In this document: positions 18,211 to 27,150 of the stretch, piece by piece
Position numbering within the stretch: the stretch's first letter is position 1
Layout: every line of letters starts with the position of its first letter
Assembly: GCA_900316935.1 (NCBI GenBank)
Contig: ONEW01000032.1
Span: 1-53,689 of the forward strand
Origin: an uncultured Selenomonadales bacterium
GTDB taxonomy: Bacteria > Bacillota > Negativicutes > Acidaminococcales > Acidaminococcaceae
Direction: 5' to 3'
Length of the DNA stretch: 53,689 nt
Program-made: the position numbers and the translations under genes
The notes under the pieces: generated by a model
What the model was told of the DNA's origin: nothing
Database searches by the model: none
What the model saw: the letters and a program-made list of their open reading frames with translations, nothing else

Positions 18211-20223
18211 TCATCGGGGTGCCGCCTTGTCCGCTGCCGGTTCCGGCGCCGCCCTGCGGCCCTTCTTCTGCTGCAGGTAGACCACGGCCAGCGGCGGCAG
18301 GGTCAGGACCAGGGACTGTGCCCGCCCGTGCATGGGCACCGGTTCCGCCAGGAGGACCGTGCCCTCGGGAATGGCATGGACGCCGCTGCCGCCGTAGACT
18401 TCGGCGTCGCTGTCCCACACTTCCTCGTACGCACCGGGTTCATCGACGCCGATGCGGTACTCCTGCCGCACAACGGGCGTGAAGTTGCACACCACGAGGA
18501 CCGTTTCCCGCGGCGCTGCCCCAGCGGGTTCCGCCGCGGCCTGCGGCCCCTTTGCGGCCCGGCCGGGCGGGACCTCGTCCGGTTTGGCCATGCGGCAGAA
18601 GGCGATGACACTGTTGTCCTTATCGTCGCAGCTGATCCAGCGGAAACCCTGCCAGTCGTAATCGATCTGCCAGAAGGACGGGTGGGCGCGGTAGAAGGCG
18701 TTCAGGTCCTTCACGTACTGCTGCATCTTCTGGTGCATGGGGAAGCCGAGCAGGAGCCAGTCGAGGCCGGCGTCGTAACGCCACTCGATGAACTGGCCGA
18801 ACTCGCCGCCCATGAAGAGCAGCTTTTTGCCGGGATGGCTCATCCAGTAGGCGTAGAAGGCGCGCAGGCCGGCGAACTTCTTCCAGTAGTCGCCAGGCAT
18901 GCGGTTCAGCAAGGACCGCTTGCCGTGCACCACCTCGTCGTGCGACAGGGGCAGGATGAAGTTTTCCGCAAAGGCGTAGTACAGGGAGAAGGTGATCAGG
19001 TCCTGACTGCCTTTGCGGAACAGGGGATCCATGGACATGTACTTGAGCATGTCGTTCATCCAGCCCATGTTCCACTTGTAGTTGAAGCCCAGGCCGCCCT
19101 CGTCGACGGAGTGCGACACCAGGGGCCATGTCGTCGATTCCTCGGCGACCATGAGGGCCTGGGGCTTCGCGGCGAAGATGGCCGTGTTGAGCTGCCGCAA
19201 AAATCCGACGGCCTCGAGGTTCTCGCGGCCGCCGTACTTGTTCTGCTGCCACTCGCCGTCCTTTTTGCCGTAGTCCAGATACAGCATGTTGGCCACGGCA
19301 TCAATCCGCAGCCCGTCGAGATGGAATTCCTCCAGCCAGAAGAGGGCGCTGGAAATCAGGAAGCTGCGCACTTCCGGCCGGCCGTAATCAAAGTTGAGGG
19401 TGTCCCAGTCCTTGTTCTCCGACAGGCGCGGGTTGCCCGACTCGTAGAGGGGCCCGCCGTCGAAGAAGCGCAGGCCGTGGGCGTCCTTGCAGTAGTGTCC
19501 GGGCACCCAGTCGAGGAGCACGCCGATGCCCCCGCGGTGGCACTGGTCGACCAGGTACATGAGGTCCTGCGGCGTGCCGTAGCGGCTCGTGGCTGCAAAA
19601 TACCCCGTGGCCTGGTAGCCCCAGGACCCGTCGAAGGGATATTCGCACAGGGGCATGAACTCCACGTGGGTGTAGTGCATCTCCTGCAGGTAGGGCACCA
19701 GTTCGTCCGCCAGTTCGCGGTACGTGTAGAAGCTGCCGTCCCCGTGCTGTTTCCACGATCCGGCGTGGACTTCGTAGATGACCATGGGGCTGTCGTAGGA
19801 ATTGTATTGGGCGCGGCTCTTCTGCCACCTGGCGTCGCGCCACTTGTAGGAAAGGGCGTTCACGACGGACGCCGTGCGGGGGCGCAGCTCCGCCTGGAAC
19901 CCGTAGGGGTCGGCCTTGAGGATCTGCTCGCCGCAGGCCGTCGTGATGCAGTACTTATAGATGGCGCCTTCCGCCAGGCCCGGAATGTAGGCGGCCCAGA
20001 TGCCGTTTTCATCGGCCCGTTCCATAGGGTCCGCCTCCGGATCCCAGTGGTTGAAGTCGCCGACGACGCTCACCTTCCGGGCGTGGGGCGCCCACACGGC
20101 GAAACGGACGCAGGCCTTGCGGCCCCGGACGGTCCGGTGGGCCCCGAAGAGGCGGTAACTGTTGTAGTTCGTCCCCTGATGGAACAGGTAGGTACTGTAG
20201 GTATCGATGGCGTTCAAGCGCAT
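18211..20223 (-). CDS. glgB: 1,4-alpha-glucan branching enzyme
   Basis: Glycogen branching enzyme (GH13) that makes alpha-1,6 branches. Residues 1-110 are a CBM48-like domain (RFAVWAPHARKVSVVGDFNH). Catalytic motifs: DWVPGHYCKD, DGLRIDAVANMLY (nucleophile Asp), LMVAEESTTWP (acid/base Glu), LPLSHDEVVHGK. The C-terminal beta domain carries a low-complexity insertion (GPQAAAEPAGAAPRE) and a short basic tail. The start at 20223 (MRLNAIDTY) is preferred over an upstream in-frame codon because AGGGGTGA lies just before it. It sits 60 bases after glgP. Confidence 0.96.
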   Translation of the reverse strand: MRLNAIDTYSTYLFHQGTNYNSYRLFGAHRTVRGRKACVRFAVWAPHARKVSVVGDFNHWDPEADPMERADENGIWAAYIPGLAEGAIYKYCITTACGEQILKADPYGFQAELRPRTASVVNALSYKWRDARWQKSRAQYNSYDSPMVIYEVHAGSWKQHGDGSFYTYRELADELVPYLQEMHYTHVEFMPLCEYPFDGSWGYQATGYFAATSRYGTPQDLMYLVDQCHRGGIGVLLDWVPGHYCKDAHGLRFFDGGPLYESGNPRLSENKDWDTLNFDYGRPEVRSFLISSALFWLEEFHLDGLRIDAVANMLYLDYGKKDGEWQQNKYGGRENLEAVGFLRQLNTAIFAAKPQALMVAEESTTWPLVSHSVDEGGLGFNYKWNMGWMNDMLKYMSMDPLFRKGSQDLITFSLYYAFAENFILPLSHDEVVHGKRSLLNRMPGDYWKKFAGLRAFYAYWMSHPGKKLLFMGGEFGQFIEWRYDAGLDWLLLGFPMHQKMQQYVKDLNAFYRAHPSFWQIDYDWQGFRWISCDDKDNSVIAFCRMAKPDEVPPGRAAKGPQAAAEPAGAAPRETVLVVCNFTPVVRQEYRIGVDEPGAYEEVWDSDAEVYGGSGVHAIPEGTVLLAEPVPMHGRAQSLVLTLPPLAVVYLQQKKGRRAAPEPAADKAAPR

Positions 20224-20283
20224 AGAATCACCCCTTCCGCGCCGCATTCCTGCGCGCTCCTTTCCCCGCAGGCCGCGGTGCGT

Positions 20284-22749
20284 TCACACGCGCAGCGGCC
20301 GGACGTGCCAGATTTCCCGGGCGTACTCGCCGACCGTACGGTCGCTGGAGAAATAGCCCGAAGCGGCAATGTTCACGGCGGCGGACCGGAGCCACTGCTC
20401 CTGGTCGGCGTAGCGCCGTCCGATTTCCTTATGGGCGTCGCAATAGCTTTGGAAATCCTTCAGGACGAAGAACTCGTCGTTCCGTGCCAGCAGCGCTTCA
20501 TAGAGCTGCCCGAACATGGGGTTCTCGTCGAAGACCTCGAGGATCTTCCGGATTTCCGCGTCATTGCGGTACAGGTCCCACGACGAATACCCGCCCTGCG
20601 CGTAGTAGCGCTGGACCTCTTCCGCCCGCAGGCCGAAGATGACGCAGTTTTCGTCGCCCACCAGATGGTGGATTTCCACATTCGCGCCATCCATGGTGCC
20701 CAGCGTGATGGCGCCGTTCATCATGAACTTCATGTTCCCCGTGCCCGAAGCCTCCTTGCTGGCCGTCGAGATCTGCTCGCTCACATCGGCCGCCGGGAAA
20801 AGGCGCTGTCCCAGGGACACGTTGTAGTTTTCCAGGAACAGGACCTTCAGCTTCTCCCGTACTCCGGGGTCCTGCTCGATAAGGCGGGCCACCGTGTGGA
20901 TCAGCTTGATGACGATCTTCGCCTCGCCGTACGAGGCCGCCGCCTTGCCGCCGAAAAGGAAGGTCCGGGGCGTCAGGATGAAGTCCGGGTCCTCCTGCAG
21001 ATGGCGGTACAGCCAGTACACGTGCAGAATGTTCAACAGCTGCCGCTTGTACATGTGGAAGCGTTTGATCTGGATATCGAAAATGGAACGGGGGTCGACG
21101 GAGATGCCCTTCGTGTCATGGAGCCACTTGGCCAGGGCATCCTTGCGGTCCTGCTTGACCTTCGCCAGCCCTTCCAGGAAAGCCGGGTCGTCGCGGTAGT
21201 CCGCCAGCTCCTGCATCCGCTCCGGATGGCGGATCCAGCTCGTGCCGATGGCCTCGCTGAGGAGCTTCGCCAGCGGCGGGTTCGCTTCCAGCAGCCAGCG
21301 CCGGTGCGTCACGCCGTTCGTCTTGTTGTTGAACTTTTCCGGAAACACCTCGTAGAACTGGGCCAGGGTGTTCGTCTCGAGGATCTTCGTATGGAGCCGC
21401 GCCACGCCGTTGATGCTGTGGCTGCCCACGGAAGCCAGGTTCGCCATATGGATCTGGTTGTCCCACAAAACGGCCACGGACTCCGCCTTGTCCTCGCGGC
21501 CCGGATAGAGCTTGCGGTACTGCTCCAGCCAGCGCCGGTTGATCTCGTCCACAATAAGGAAGATGCGCGGCAGCAGCTCCTTGAACATGGGGATGCTCCA
21601 CCGCTCCAGGGCTTCCGGCATGATCGTATGGTTCGTATAGGCCACGCTGTTCACGGTGATGCGCCAGGCGTCGTCCCAGGCCATGCCTTCCTCGTCCATG
21701 AGGAGGCGCATCAGCTCCGGCACCACCAAGGCCGGATGCGTGTCATTGATATGGAGGGCCACGTACCTGTCGAAATGGCGCACGTCGCCGTAATGGTTCC
21801 TGTAATGGCGCAGAATGCTCTGCAGGCCTGCCGACACGAAGAAGTACTCCTGCATGAGGCGCAGCTTCCGTCCTTCGTAGGTCGTGTCATCGGGGTACAG
21901 GAACCGCGAAATCTGCTGTGTCATGTCCTTGTAGCGCAGGGCCCGGCGGTAATCGCCGTAACGCAGCTGGTCGTACATGCCCTCGCGGGTGTACTCCGCC
22001 TTCCAGAGCCGCAGCGTGTTCACGGTATGGTTGCGGTAGCCCGGGACAGGGACATCGTACGGGACGGCCCGCACCGACTCGAATTTTTCATAGACGCATT
22101 CCAGGTTCCCGTTCTTGCCCGGCCGCATGTAGGCATTGCCGCCGAACCGCACATAGACCGCCTTGTCGGCGCGCTTGACCTCCCAGGGAAAGCCGTCGCG
22201 CAGCCACGCGTCCGGCAGCTCGACCTGCTGGCCGTCGATGATGCGCTGGTCGAAAAGGCCGTACTGGTAGCGGATGCTGCACCCGTGCCCCGGCAGCTGC
22301 AGGGCCGCCATGGAATCGATGAAGCACGCCGCCAGGCGTCCCAGGCCGCCGTTGCCCAGCCCCGGATCCGTCTCCATGGGGAGGATGTCGTCCAGGCTGA
22401 AGCCCAGGTCGGACAGGGCGTCACGCGCCAGTGCCTCCATGTTGCAGTTCAGCAGGTTCGCATCCAGCAGCCGTCCCAGCAGGAACTCGATGCTGAAATA
22501 ATAGGTCTGCTTCGGTTTTTCCGCGTCATAGCGGTTCTCCGTGGCAATCCAGTCCGCGGAGATCAGGTCCTTCACCATATTGGCCAGGACCTGGTAGACC
22601 TCTTCCTTCGTCAGCCCCTTCGGCGTTTTGTCGAAGAGGATGTCCGCCTTCTTGACGAACAGGGTCTTGAATTCTCTCTTGCTCTTCCAAGTTTTCGTTT
22701 TGATGCCTGCTTTCCGACCTGACGGCCGGAGCAGTCCGGTTCCCCGCAA
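20284..22749 (-). CDS. glgP: Glycogen/starch/alpha-glucan phosphorylase
   Basis: GT35 phosphorylase that releases glucose-1-phosphate from glycogen. The pyridoxal-phosphate region EASGTGNMKFMMNGA with its Lys is intact, as are ETDPGLGNGGLGRLAACF and NHTIMPEALERW. About 820 residues, usual length. The start is odd. There is no ATG or GTG in the first 50 codons of the conserved frame, and the only common start is TTG at 22749, which has no clear ribosome site; coupled translation from glgD, whose stop is 21 bases upstream, is likely. The true start may be a rare codon slightly downstream. Confidence 0.95.
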   Translation of the reverse strand: MRGTGLLRPSGRKAGIKTKTWKSKREFKTLFVKKADILFDKTPKGLTKEEVYQVLANMVKDLISADWIATENRYDAEKPKQTYYFSIEFLLGRLLDANLLNCNMEALARDALSDLGFSLDDILPMETDPGLGNGGLGRLAACFIDSMAALQLPGHGCSIRYQYGLFDQRIIDGQQVELPDAWLRDGFPWEVKRADKAVYVRFGGNAYMRPGKNGNLECVYEKFESVRAVPYDVPVPGYRNHTVNTLRLWKAEYTREGMYDQLRYGDYRRALRYKDMTQQISRFLYPDDTTYEGRKLRLMQEYFFVSAGLQSILRHYRNHYGDVRHFDRYVALHINDTHPALVVPELMRLLMDEEGMAWDDAWRITVNSVAYTNHTIMPEALERWSIPMFKELLPRIFLIVDEINRRWLEQYRKLYPGREDKAESVAVLWDNQIHMANLASVGSHSINGVARLHTKILETNTLAQFYEVFPEKFNNKTNGVTHRRWLLEANPPLAKLLSEAIGTSWIRHPERMQELADYRDDPAFLEGLAKVKQDRKDALAKWLHDTKGISVDPRSIFDIQIKRFHMYKRQLLNILHVYWLYRHLQEDPDFILTPRTFLFGGKAAASYGEAKIVIKLIHTVARLIEQDPGVREKLKVLFLENYNVSLGQRLFPAADVSEQISTASKEASGTGNMKFMMNGAITLGTMDGANVEIHHLVGDENCVIFGLRAEEVQRYYAQGGYSSWDLYRNDAEIRKILEVFDENPMFGQLYEALLARNDEFFVLKDFQSYCDAHKEIGRRYADQEQWLRSAAVNIAASGYFSSDRTVGEYAREIWHVRPLRV

Positions 22750-22770
22750 GGTTCCGGGCCGCCCCGCGCG

Positions 22771-23886
22771 TCAGATGACTTCGTGTTTGATGATCGTCAA
22801 GGGCTCGTCCTTCGTGCCCGACAGGTCCGCCTCGGGCTGGATGGAACGGTCCTTGTCGCAGATCACGTAATCCAGCTGCGACTCTTCGCCGATGACGGCG
22901 TTCTGCATGATGATCGAGTTGCGCACCACCGCATTGCGGCCGACCCGCACCTTGCGGAAGAGGATGGAATTCTCCACCGTCCCCTCGATGATGCAGCCGT
23001 TCGCCACCAGGGAATTGGTCACCTTCGCGTCCGCCATGTACTTGGCCGGCGCTTCGTCCTTGATCTTCGTGTAGATCTTGCGGTCCTGGCGGAAGATGCC
23101 CTTCCAGTTCTCCTGGTCCAGCATGTCCATGTTGGCCTGGAAGAAGCTTTCCAGCGAATTGATGCGCTTTGCGTACCCCGTGTACTCGTAGCCGTAGATA
23201 CGCAGATGCTTCACATTGCGGGCCAGGACATCGTTCAGGTACTGGTCCGGATTCTGCGCGTAGGCCTGCCGCACCATGGAGACGAACAAGTCCCCGTTCA
23301 GCAGGATCGCGCCCAGAAAGAGCTTGTCCCCCTTCTGCGCGCCGGGCCGCTTCTCCATCGCCTGGATGCGCCCGCTCGGGCTGGTCTTCAGCACATAGGC
23401 CTTGCCCGGATCCTCTTCGTCCAGCGTCTTGTAGACCAGCGTGATGTCCGCGTTATGGCTGCGGTGCTGGTGGAACACGCGGTTGTAGTCCGTGTTGTGG
23501 ACCACATCGCAGCCCGATAGCAGCAGATAATGGTTCCGCTCCACCTCGACATAGCGCAGGTTCTTGTAATAGGTGCGGATGTCCCCCGGTTTGGGGTCGG
23601 AAACTTCCGATTCCACGTCGACCGGCAGGTAGAACAGGCCGTGCTGCTTGCGCGCCAGGTTCCATTCCTTGCCGGACCGCACATGGTCGAGGACCGAACG
23701 GCTGTGGAACGGGAGCAGCAGGCCCACCGTGTCCACGTCGGCATTGACCATGGCCGACAGGGCGAAATCCATGAGGCGGAACTTGCCCGCAAAGGGCTCC
23801 GACGCAATCGGCCGCGTCGGACTCAGCTCCTCCATGCAGTTGGGGCCTTGCAGATTGATCAGCCCGATGATGGGATTATCCATCAT
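22771..23886 (-). CDS. glgD: Glucose-1-phosphate adenylyltransferase-like subunit GlgD
   Basis: A 371-residue GlgC paralogue of the GlgD type. In Firmicutes, GlgD forms a heteromer with GlgC and modulates it. The nucleotidyltransferase fold is recognisable (FAGKFRLMDFALSAMVNADV, LLLSGCDVV), but the GGxGxRL pyrophosphorylase signature of GlgC is absent, being replaced by GLINLQGPNC, consistent with a non-catalytic subunit. The C-terminus forms a left-handed beta-helix (SLVANGCIIEGTVENSIL). Its start directly abuts the glgC stop (TAAATG), so translation is coupled. Confidence 0.95.
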   Translation of the reverse strand: MMDNPIIGLINLQGPNCMEELSPTRPIASEPFAGKFRLMDFALSAMVNADVDTVGLLLPFHSRSVLDHVRSGKEWNLARKQHGLFYLPVDVESEVSDPKPGDIRTYYKNLRYVEVERNHYLLLSGCDVVHNTDYNRVFHQHRSHNADITLVYKTLDEEDPGKAYVLKTSPSGRIQAMEKRPGAQKGDKLFLGAILLNGDLFVSMVRQAYAQNPDQYLNDVLARNVKHLRIYGYEYTGYAKRINSLESFFQANMDMLDQENWKGIFRQDRKIYTKIKDEAPAKYMADAKVTNSLVANGCIIEGTVENSILFRKVRVGRNAVVRNSIIMQNAVIGEESQLDYVICDKDRSIQPEADLSGTKDEPLTIIKHEVI

Positions 23887-25068
23887 TTACTTCGCCCCCT
23901 TTCCGGACGCCGCGGCAGGTACATCGTCCTCCGCCGGTGCCACCACCGAATCGTTGCCGTACACCCGGATGCTGCCGACCTTGCCGCGGACGGCCGCACC
24001 GGCCTTCACGCGGCACCGCTCGCCCAGGATCGCATGGTCCACGACGGCGCCTTTTTCAATGACCGCCCCCGGCATGATCACTGAATCCGTTACCTCGGCC
24101 CCCTCCTCGATCTGTACGCCGTAGAAGATGACCGAATGCATGACGCGCCCCAGAATGACCGCCCCTTCGCCGGCCAGGGAGCTCACCATGCTGCCCTGCG
24201 GGCCCACGTAATGCGGCGGCAGGGACTGGTTGCCCGAATAGATGCGCCACGCCGGGTCGTTGAGGCTGATGGGCGGATTGTCGCTCAGCAGGTCCATGTT
24301 CGCCTGCCACAGGCTCTCGAACGTGCCCACATCCTTCCAGTACCCGTCGAAGGGATACGCGAAGACCGGCACCCCGTCCGCCAGCATCTTGGGAATGATG
24401 TTCTTGCCGAAATCGTGGTCCGAATCCCGGCGGGCCGCGTCCTCGACCAGATACTTTTTGAGCGTTTCCTTATCAAAGATGTAGATGCCCATGGACGCCA
24501 AATCGCTCTTGGGACGGGCCGGTTTTTCCTCGAATTCCACGATGCGGAAATTGTTGTCCGCATTCATGATGCCGAACCGCGGCGCCTCCGACAACGGCAC
24601 CCGCAGCGTGCTCACCGTCGCCTTCGCATGATGCTTCTTGTGGAACGCCAGCATCGTGCCGTAATCCATGGAATAGATGTGGTCGCCCGACAGCACCACG
24701 ACATACTGCGGATCAATCATGTCCAGGAAATTCAGGTTCTGGTAGATGGCGTCCGCCGTACCCTGGTACCAGTTCGACGAATCCTTGTCGTTCATGTACG
24801 GCGGCAGGACGAAGGTGCCGCCGCCCTCCGAATCCAGGTCCCAGCTGCTCCCGTTGCCGATATACCAGTTCAGCTCCAGCGGCTGGTACTGCGTCAGGAT
24901 GCCTACCGTACTGATACCGGAATTGCGGCAGTTACTCAGGGTAAAGTCGATGATGCGGTACTTGGCGCCGAACAGCACCGCCGGCTTCGCCACATTCTTC
25001 GTCAACACGCCGAGCCGGCTTCCCTTGCCGCCGGCCAGAATCATGGCCAAACATTCTACCTTACTCAC
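23887..25068 (-). CDS. glgC: Glucose-1-phosphate adenylyltransferase
   Basis: ADP-glucose pyrophosphorylase, the committed step of glycogen synthesis, and first gene of the operon. The signature [20 protein letters not shown] is present near residue 13, then [14 protein letters not shown] (metal-binding Asp), [10 protein letters not shown], and a beta-helix C-terminus. 393 residues, usual length, with a short charged tail. It starts with GTG at 25068, preceded by AGGGGG. The operon runs glgC-glgD-glgP-glgB-glgA-GH13/GH77 without an obvious internal promoter. Confidence 0.97.
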   Translation of the reverse strand: MSKVECLAMILAGGKGSRLGVLTKNVAKPAVLFGAKYRIIDFTLSNCRNSGISTVGILTQYQPLELNWYIGNGSSWDLDSEGGGTFVLPPYMNDKDSSNWYQGTADAIYQNLNFLDMIDPQYVVVLSGDHIYSMDYGTMLAFHKKHHAKATVSTLRVPLSEAPRFGIMNADNNFRIVEFEEKPARPKSDLASMGIYIFDKETLKKYLVEDAARRDSDHDFGKNIIPKMLADGVPVFAYPFDGYWKDVGTFESLWQANMDLLSDNPPISLNDPAWRIYSGNQSLPPHYVGPQGSMVSSLAGEGAVILGRVMHSVIFYGVQIEEGAEVTDSVIMPGAVIEKGAVVDHAILGERCRVKAGAAVRGKVGSIRVYGNDSVVAPAEDDVPAAASGKGAK

Positions 25069-25115
25069 AATAGTCGCCCCCTGCTTGTAAATTTATCCGA
25101 CATTGTCCTTAATTC

Positions 25116-25124
25116 ATTATACCA
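25116..25124 (-). promoter_or_regulatory. Extended -10 promoter of the glycogen operon
   Basis: Minus strand TGGTATAAT (-10 hexamer at 25116-25121), 48 bases before the glgC start. No clear -35. Same form as the promoter at 9045-9053. Confidence 0.7.
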
Positions 25125-25189
25125 CACGCAAAGGGTTCCCTCGGGGGATACACGGGGCAAGTTGTAAAAAGAAGGTTAAATTTTTTGGC

Positions 25190-25326
25190 GGTACCGGGGG
25201 TGTTTCCTTTTCCCAATACGGCACTATTGGTGAAGGGCCCCTTTCCCAATACGTCGCACAGCTCCTATTTTGGAAAAGGGGCCCTTCACCCTGTGTACAG
25301 TACAGGGGAAATGAGACCCACCGGTA
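25190..25326. repeat. Long imperfect palindrome (MITE-like) upstream of glgC
   Basis: The core is a perfect 16-base inverted repeat (25229-25244 and 25275-25290, GGTGAAGGGCCCCTTT) around a 30-base loop. Imperfect outer arms (TACCGGGGGTGTTTCC near 25193 and GGGAAATGAGACCCACCGGTA ending near 25326) extend the symmetry to about 135 bases. It directly abuts the 99-bp repeat. No coding sequence is seen. It may be a miniature mobile element or a transcription barrier between glgC and tonB. Confidence 0.65.
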
Positions 25327-25422
25327 GAGGCCCCGCAAATAAAGCCGGCTCATTTGATACGTGTCATGTTTATACGTGTTTTTTCGACACGTATTAAAAT
25401 GCGGAGATAAAAAGACGACAGC
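25324..25422 (+). repeat. Interspersed 99-bp repeat, copy 1
   Basis: Identical over 99 bases to 36054-36152. Contains two direct ATACGTGT units and one inverted ACACGTAT, which can form alternative hairpins (TTTTTTCG loop or a longer loop). It ends 16 bases from the tonB stop codon. Confidence 0.95.
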
Positions 25423-25438
25423 CTGCGGGGGTATTGTT

Positions 25439-26071
25439 TTATTGCTTCACATTCACCGGTATATAGACCAGGCAGCGGACAAACCGCCCTTTTCCGTCGC
25501 GGGCGGGGGTAAAGCGCCAGGTGATGCAGTGTTCCACGGCGGCAGCGTCGAGGAAGCGGTTGCCCGAGGAACCGGCGATGGAGGCGTATTCCGGTCTGCC
25601 GTCGTAGCCGACCAGGATGCACACGGTGACGGTCCCTGAGGTTCCTCCTGCTGCAGCCGGATAGGGGACCGGGCTGTATTGCGTGAGTTTCGGTTTTACA
25701 GCCGGATTTTTGACGACGGGGATGGCCTTGCGCTGCTGTTTCAGCTTTTCGTCCCGAATGGCCCGGGAAATGCGCTGCGTGTTGCCGGAGAGTTCTTTGG
25801 CTTCTGCGGGGCTGATCAGGAGGAAGCTGACATTGGCGGCAATCCGGCGGGTGGCGTTCCGTCCGGCCGGGGCGGGCTGCAGGGGTTCCGCGGGAACCAG
25901 GTCTTCCACAACGTCGCTCATGGAATAGATTTCTTCCGCCGTCTGCTGCAGGATTCCGGTCCGGGAGAGCAGGTAACTGCCACCGAAAAGGAGTCCGTGC
26001 AGCGCCACGGAGACCAGGAATGCGAGGAGGAAGCGTTTTTCCTGTGTGATTTCCCGTGTGAGTGCAATCAT
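25439..26071 (-). CDS. tonB: TonB-family energy transducer
   Basis: A 210-residue protein that passes the proton-motive force from ExbB/ExbD to outer-membrane receptors. One N-terminal membrane anchor (LLAFLVSVALHGLLFGGSYL, with the SxxxH-type Ser/His pair), a linker with few Pro-Lys repeats, and a C-terminal TonB domain (GTVTVCILVGYDGRPEYASI, FLDAAAVEHCITWRFTPARD). Start chosen at 26071 because AAGGGG lies 7 bases upstream; an earlier in-frame codon would overlap exbD. Last gene after exbB and exbD. Confidence 0.9.
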   Translation of the reverse strand: MIALTREITQEKRFLLAFLVSVALHGLLFGGSYLLSRTGILQQTAEEIYSMSDVVEDLVPAEPLQPAPAGRNATRRIAANVSFLLISPAEAKELSGNTQRISRAIRDEKLKQQRKAIPVVKNPAVKPKLTQYSPVPYPAAAGGTSGTVTVCILVGYDGRPEYASIAGSSGNRFLDAAAVEHCITWRFTPARDGKGRFVRCLVYIPVNVKQ

Positions 26072-26115
26072 GGTCATTCCCCTTGTGGTGTTCCCTGATG
26101 CCGTCCGCTTCTGTT

Positions 26116-26520
26116 TCACTCTCCCTGGTCTGTCGCAATGCCGAACTTGCTGACACCGGCCGTCCGCAGGGTTTCAATCGCACGCGAGAAGGCTTCATAC
26201 GGACTGGCTTTGTCGGTCCGCAGGACGATGAAGCAATCCGGATTCTTCTGCACTTCGGTCATGGCGTACTGGCCCAGGGTCTTCCGGTCCACTTTGGTGT
26301 CCCCGATGAAGATATCCCCCTTATCATCCACGGAAACGGCGAAGGCGACGCTCTGGCTGGTGACGCTGCCGGTCATCTTGCTCAGATTCACCGCCACGGT
26401 TTTGACGTTGGTCATGTACATGGTGCCCAGCATAAAGAAGACGAGCAGGAAGAACATGATGTCGATCATCGGAATCACAATGATGTTGGGCATGCCTTCC
26501 GTCTTTTTCCTGAATTTCAT
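26116..26520 (-). CDS. exbD: ExbD/TolR-family biopolymer transport protein
   Basis: A 134-residue inner-membrane protein with one N-terminal transmembrane helix (IVIPMIDIMFFLLVFFMLGT) containing the conserved membrane Asp used for proton flow, and a periplasmic domain (QSVAFAVSVDDKGDIFIGD). Directly after exbB (6-base gap). Confidence 0.95.
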   Translation of the reverse strand: MKFRKKTEGMPNIIVIPMIDIMFFLLVFFMLGTMYMTNVKTVAVNLSKMTGSVTSQSVAFAVSVDDKGDIFIGDTKVDRKTLGQYAMTEVQKNPDCFIVLRTDKASPYEAFSRAIETLRTAGVSKFGIATDQGE

Positions 26521-26526
26521 GGCAGA

Positions 26527-27126
26527 TCACCGTCCTGCCAGTCCCGCATCCGCCTCTTCCAACAGCGAGCAGCAATGCATCAGTTCCCGCGAGAGCTGGT
26601 TGGCCCGGTGTTTGAGCAGCGCGTAGAAGGCGAGGGCCAGAATGGCCACGATGAGGCCGAAGGCTGTCGCGATGAGGGCTTCCCCGATGCCGGCAGTGAT
26701 GGCAAAGGGTTGTCCGGCCCGCAGATCAAACACTTTGAAGGCCTTGATGATTCCGACGATTGTGCCCAACAGCCCGAGCAGGGGGGACATGGTGATGATG
26801 ATGCTGAGGAATATCAAATTTTCTTCATACGTATCCATCATGAGGTTGGCCCGGGTTTCCACTTCCGACAGGCCGTGGCTGCCCAGGTAGAAGGAAGCGA
26901 TGCCCGCACAGTCGCCGCGGGAATGCTCCGCCAGGGTGTGCGCCTGGTCGTACTGCTTCTGCTGCAGCAGTTCCGCCAGGGAGCGCAGGAATCCCGGTTC
27001 GGCGGAGCGGGCGCGGTAAAACAGGATCCGTTCCGCGGCAATGGCGATGCAGAAGATGGAACACAGCAGGATGGGGTACATCACGTATCCGCCCCGTTGG
27101 AATGTATCGAGCAAATTGGCAAACAT
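26527..27126 (-). CDS. exbB: ExbB/TolQ-family proton channel protein
   Basis: A 199-residue MotA/TolQ/ExbB-type protein with three membrane segments (YPILLCSIFCIAIAAERIL; SPLLGLLGTIVGIIKAF; LIATAFGLIVAILALAFYAL). It starts at 27126 with a GGGGGCGA ribosome site, 24 bases after the sensor gene, so the sensor and exbB-exbD-tonB may share a transcript. Confidence 0.95.
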   Translation of the reverse strand: MFANLLDTFQRGGYVMYPILLCSIFCIAIAAERILFYRARSAEPGFLRSLAELLQQKQYDQAHTLAEHSRGDCAGIASFYLGSHGLSEVETRANLMMDTYEENLIFLSIIITMSPLLGLLGTIVGIIKAFKVFDLRAGQPFAITAGIGEALIATAFGLIVAILALAFYALLKHRANQLSRELMHCCSLLEEADAGLAGR

Positions 27127-27150
27127 CAGGATCGCCCCCTGTCACGTCTA

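Noticed and set aside
18328..22722. A 1460-codon plus-strand open frame opposite glgB and glgP
   Set aside because: Spans two clear enzyme genes on the other strand and contains no recognisable domain.
25361..25639. Repeated short peptide beginning MSCLYVFFRHVLKCG at both repeat copies
   Set aside because: Arises from the 99-bp nucleotide repeat itself; no ribosome site, sequences diverge right after the repeat, and the third copy does not encode it.
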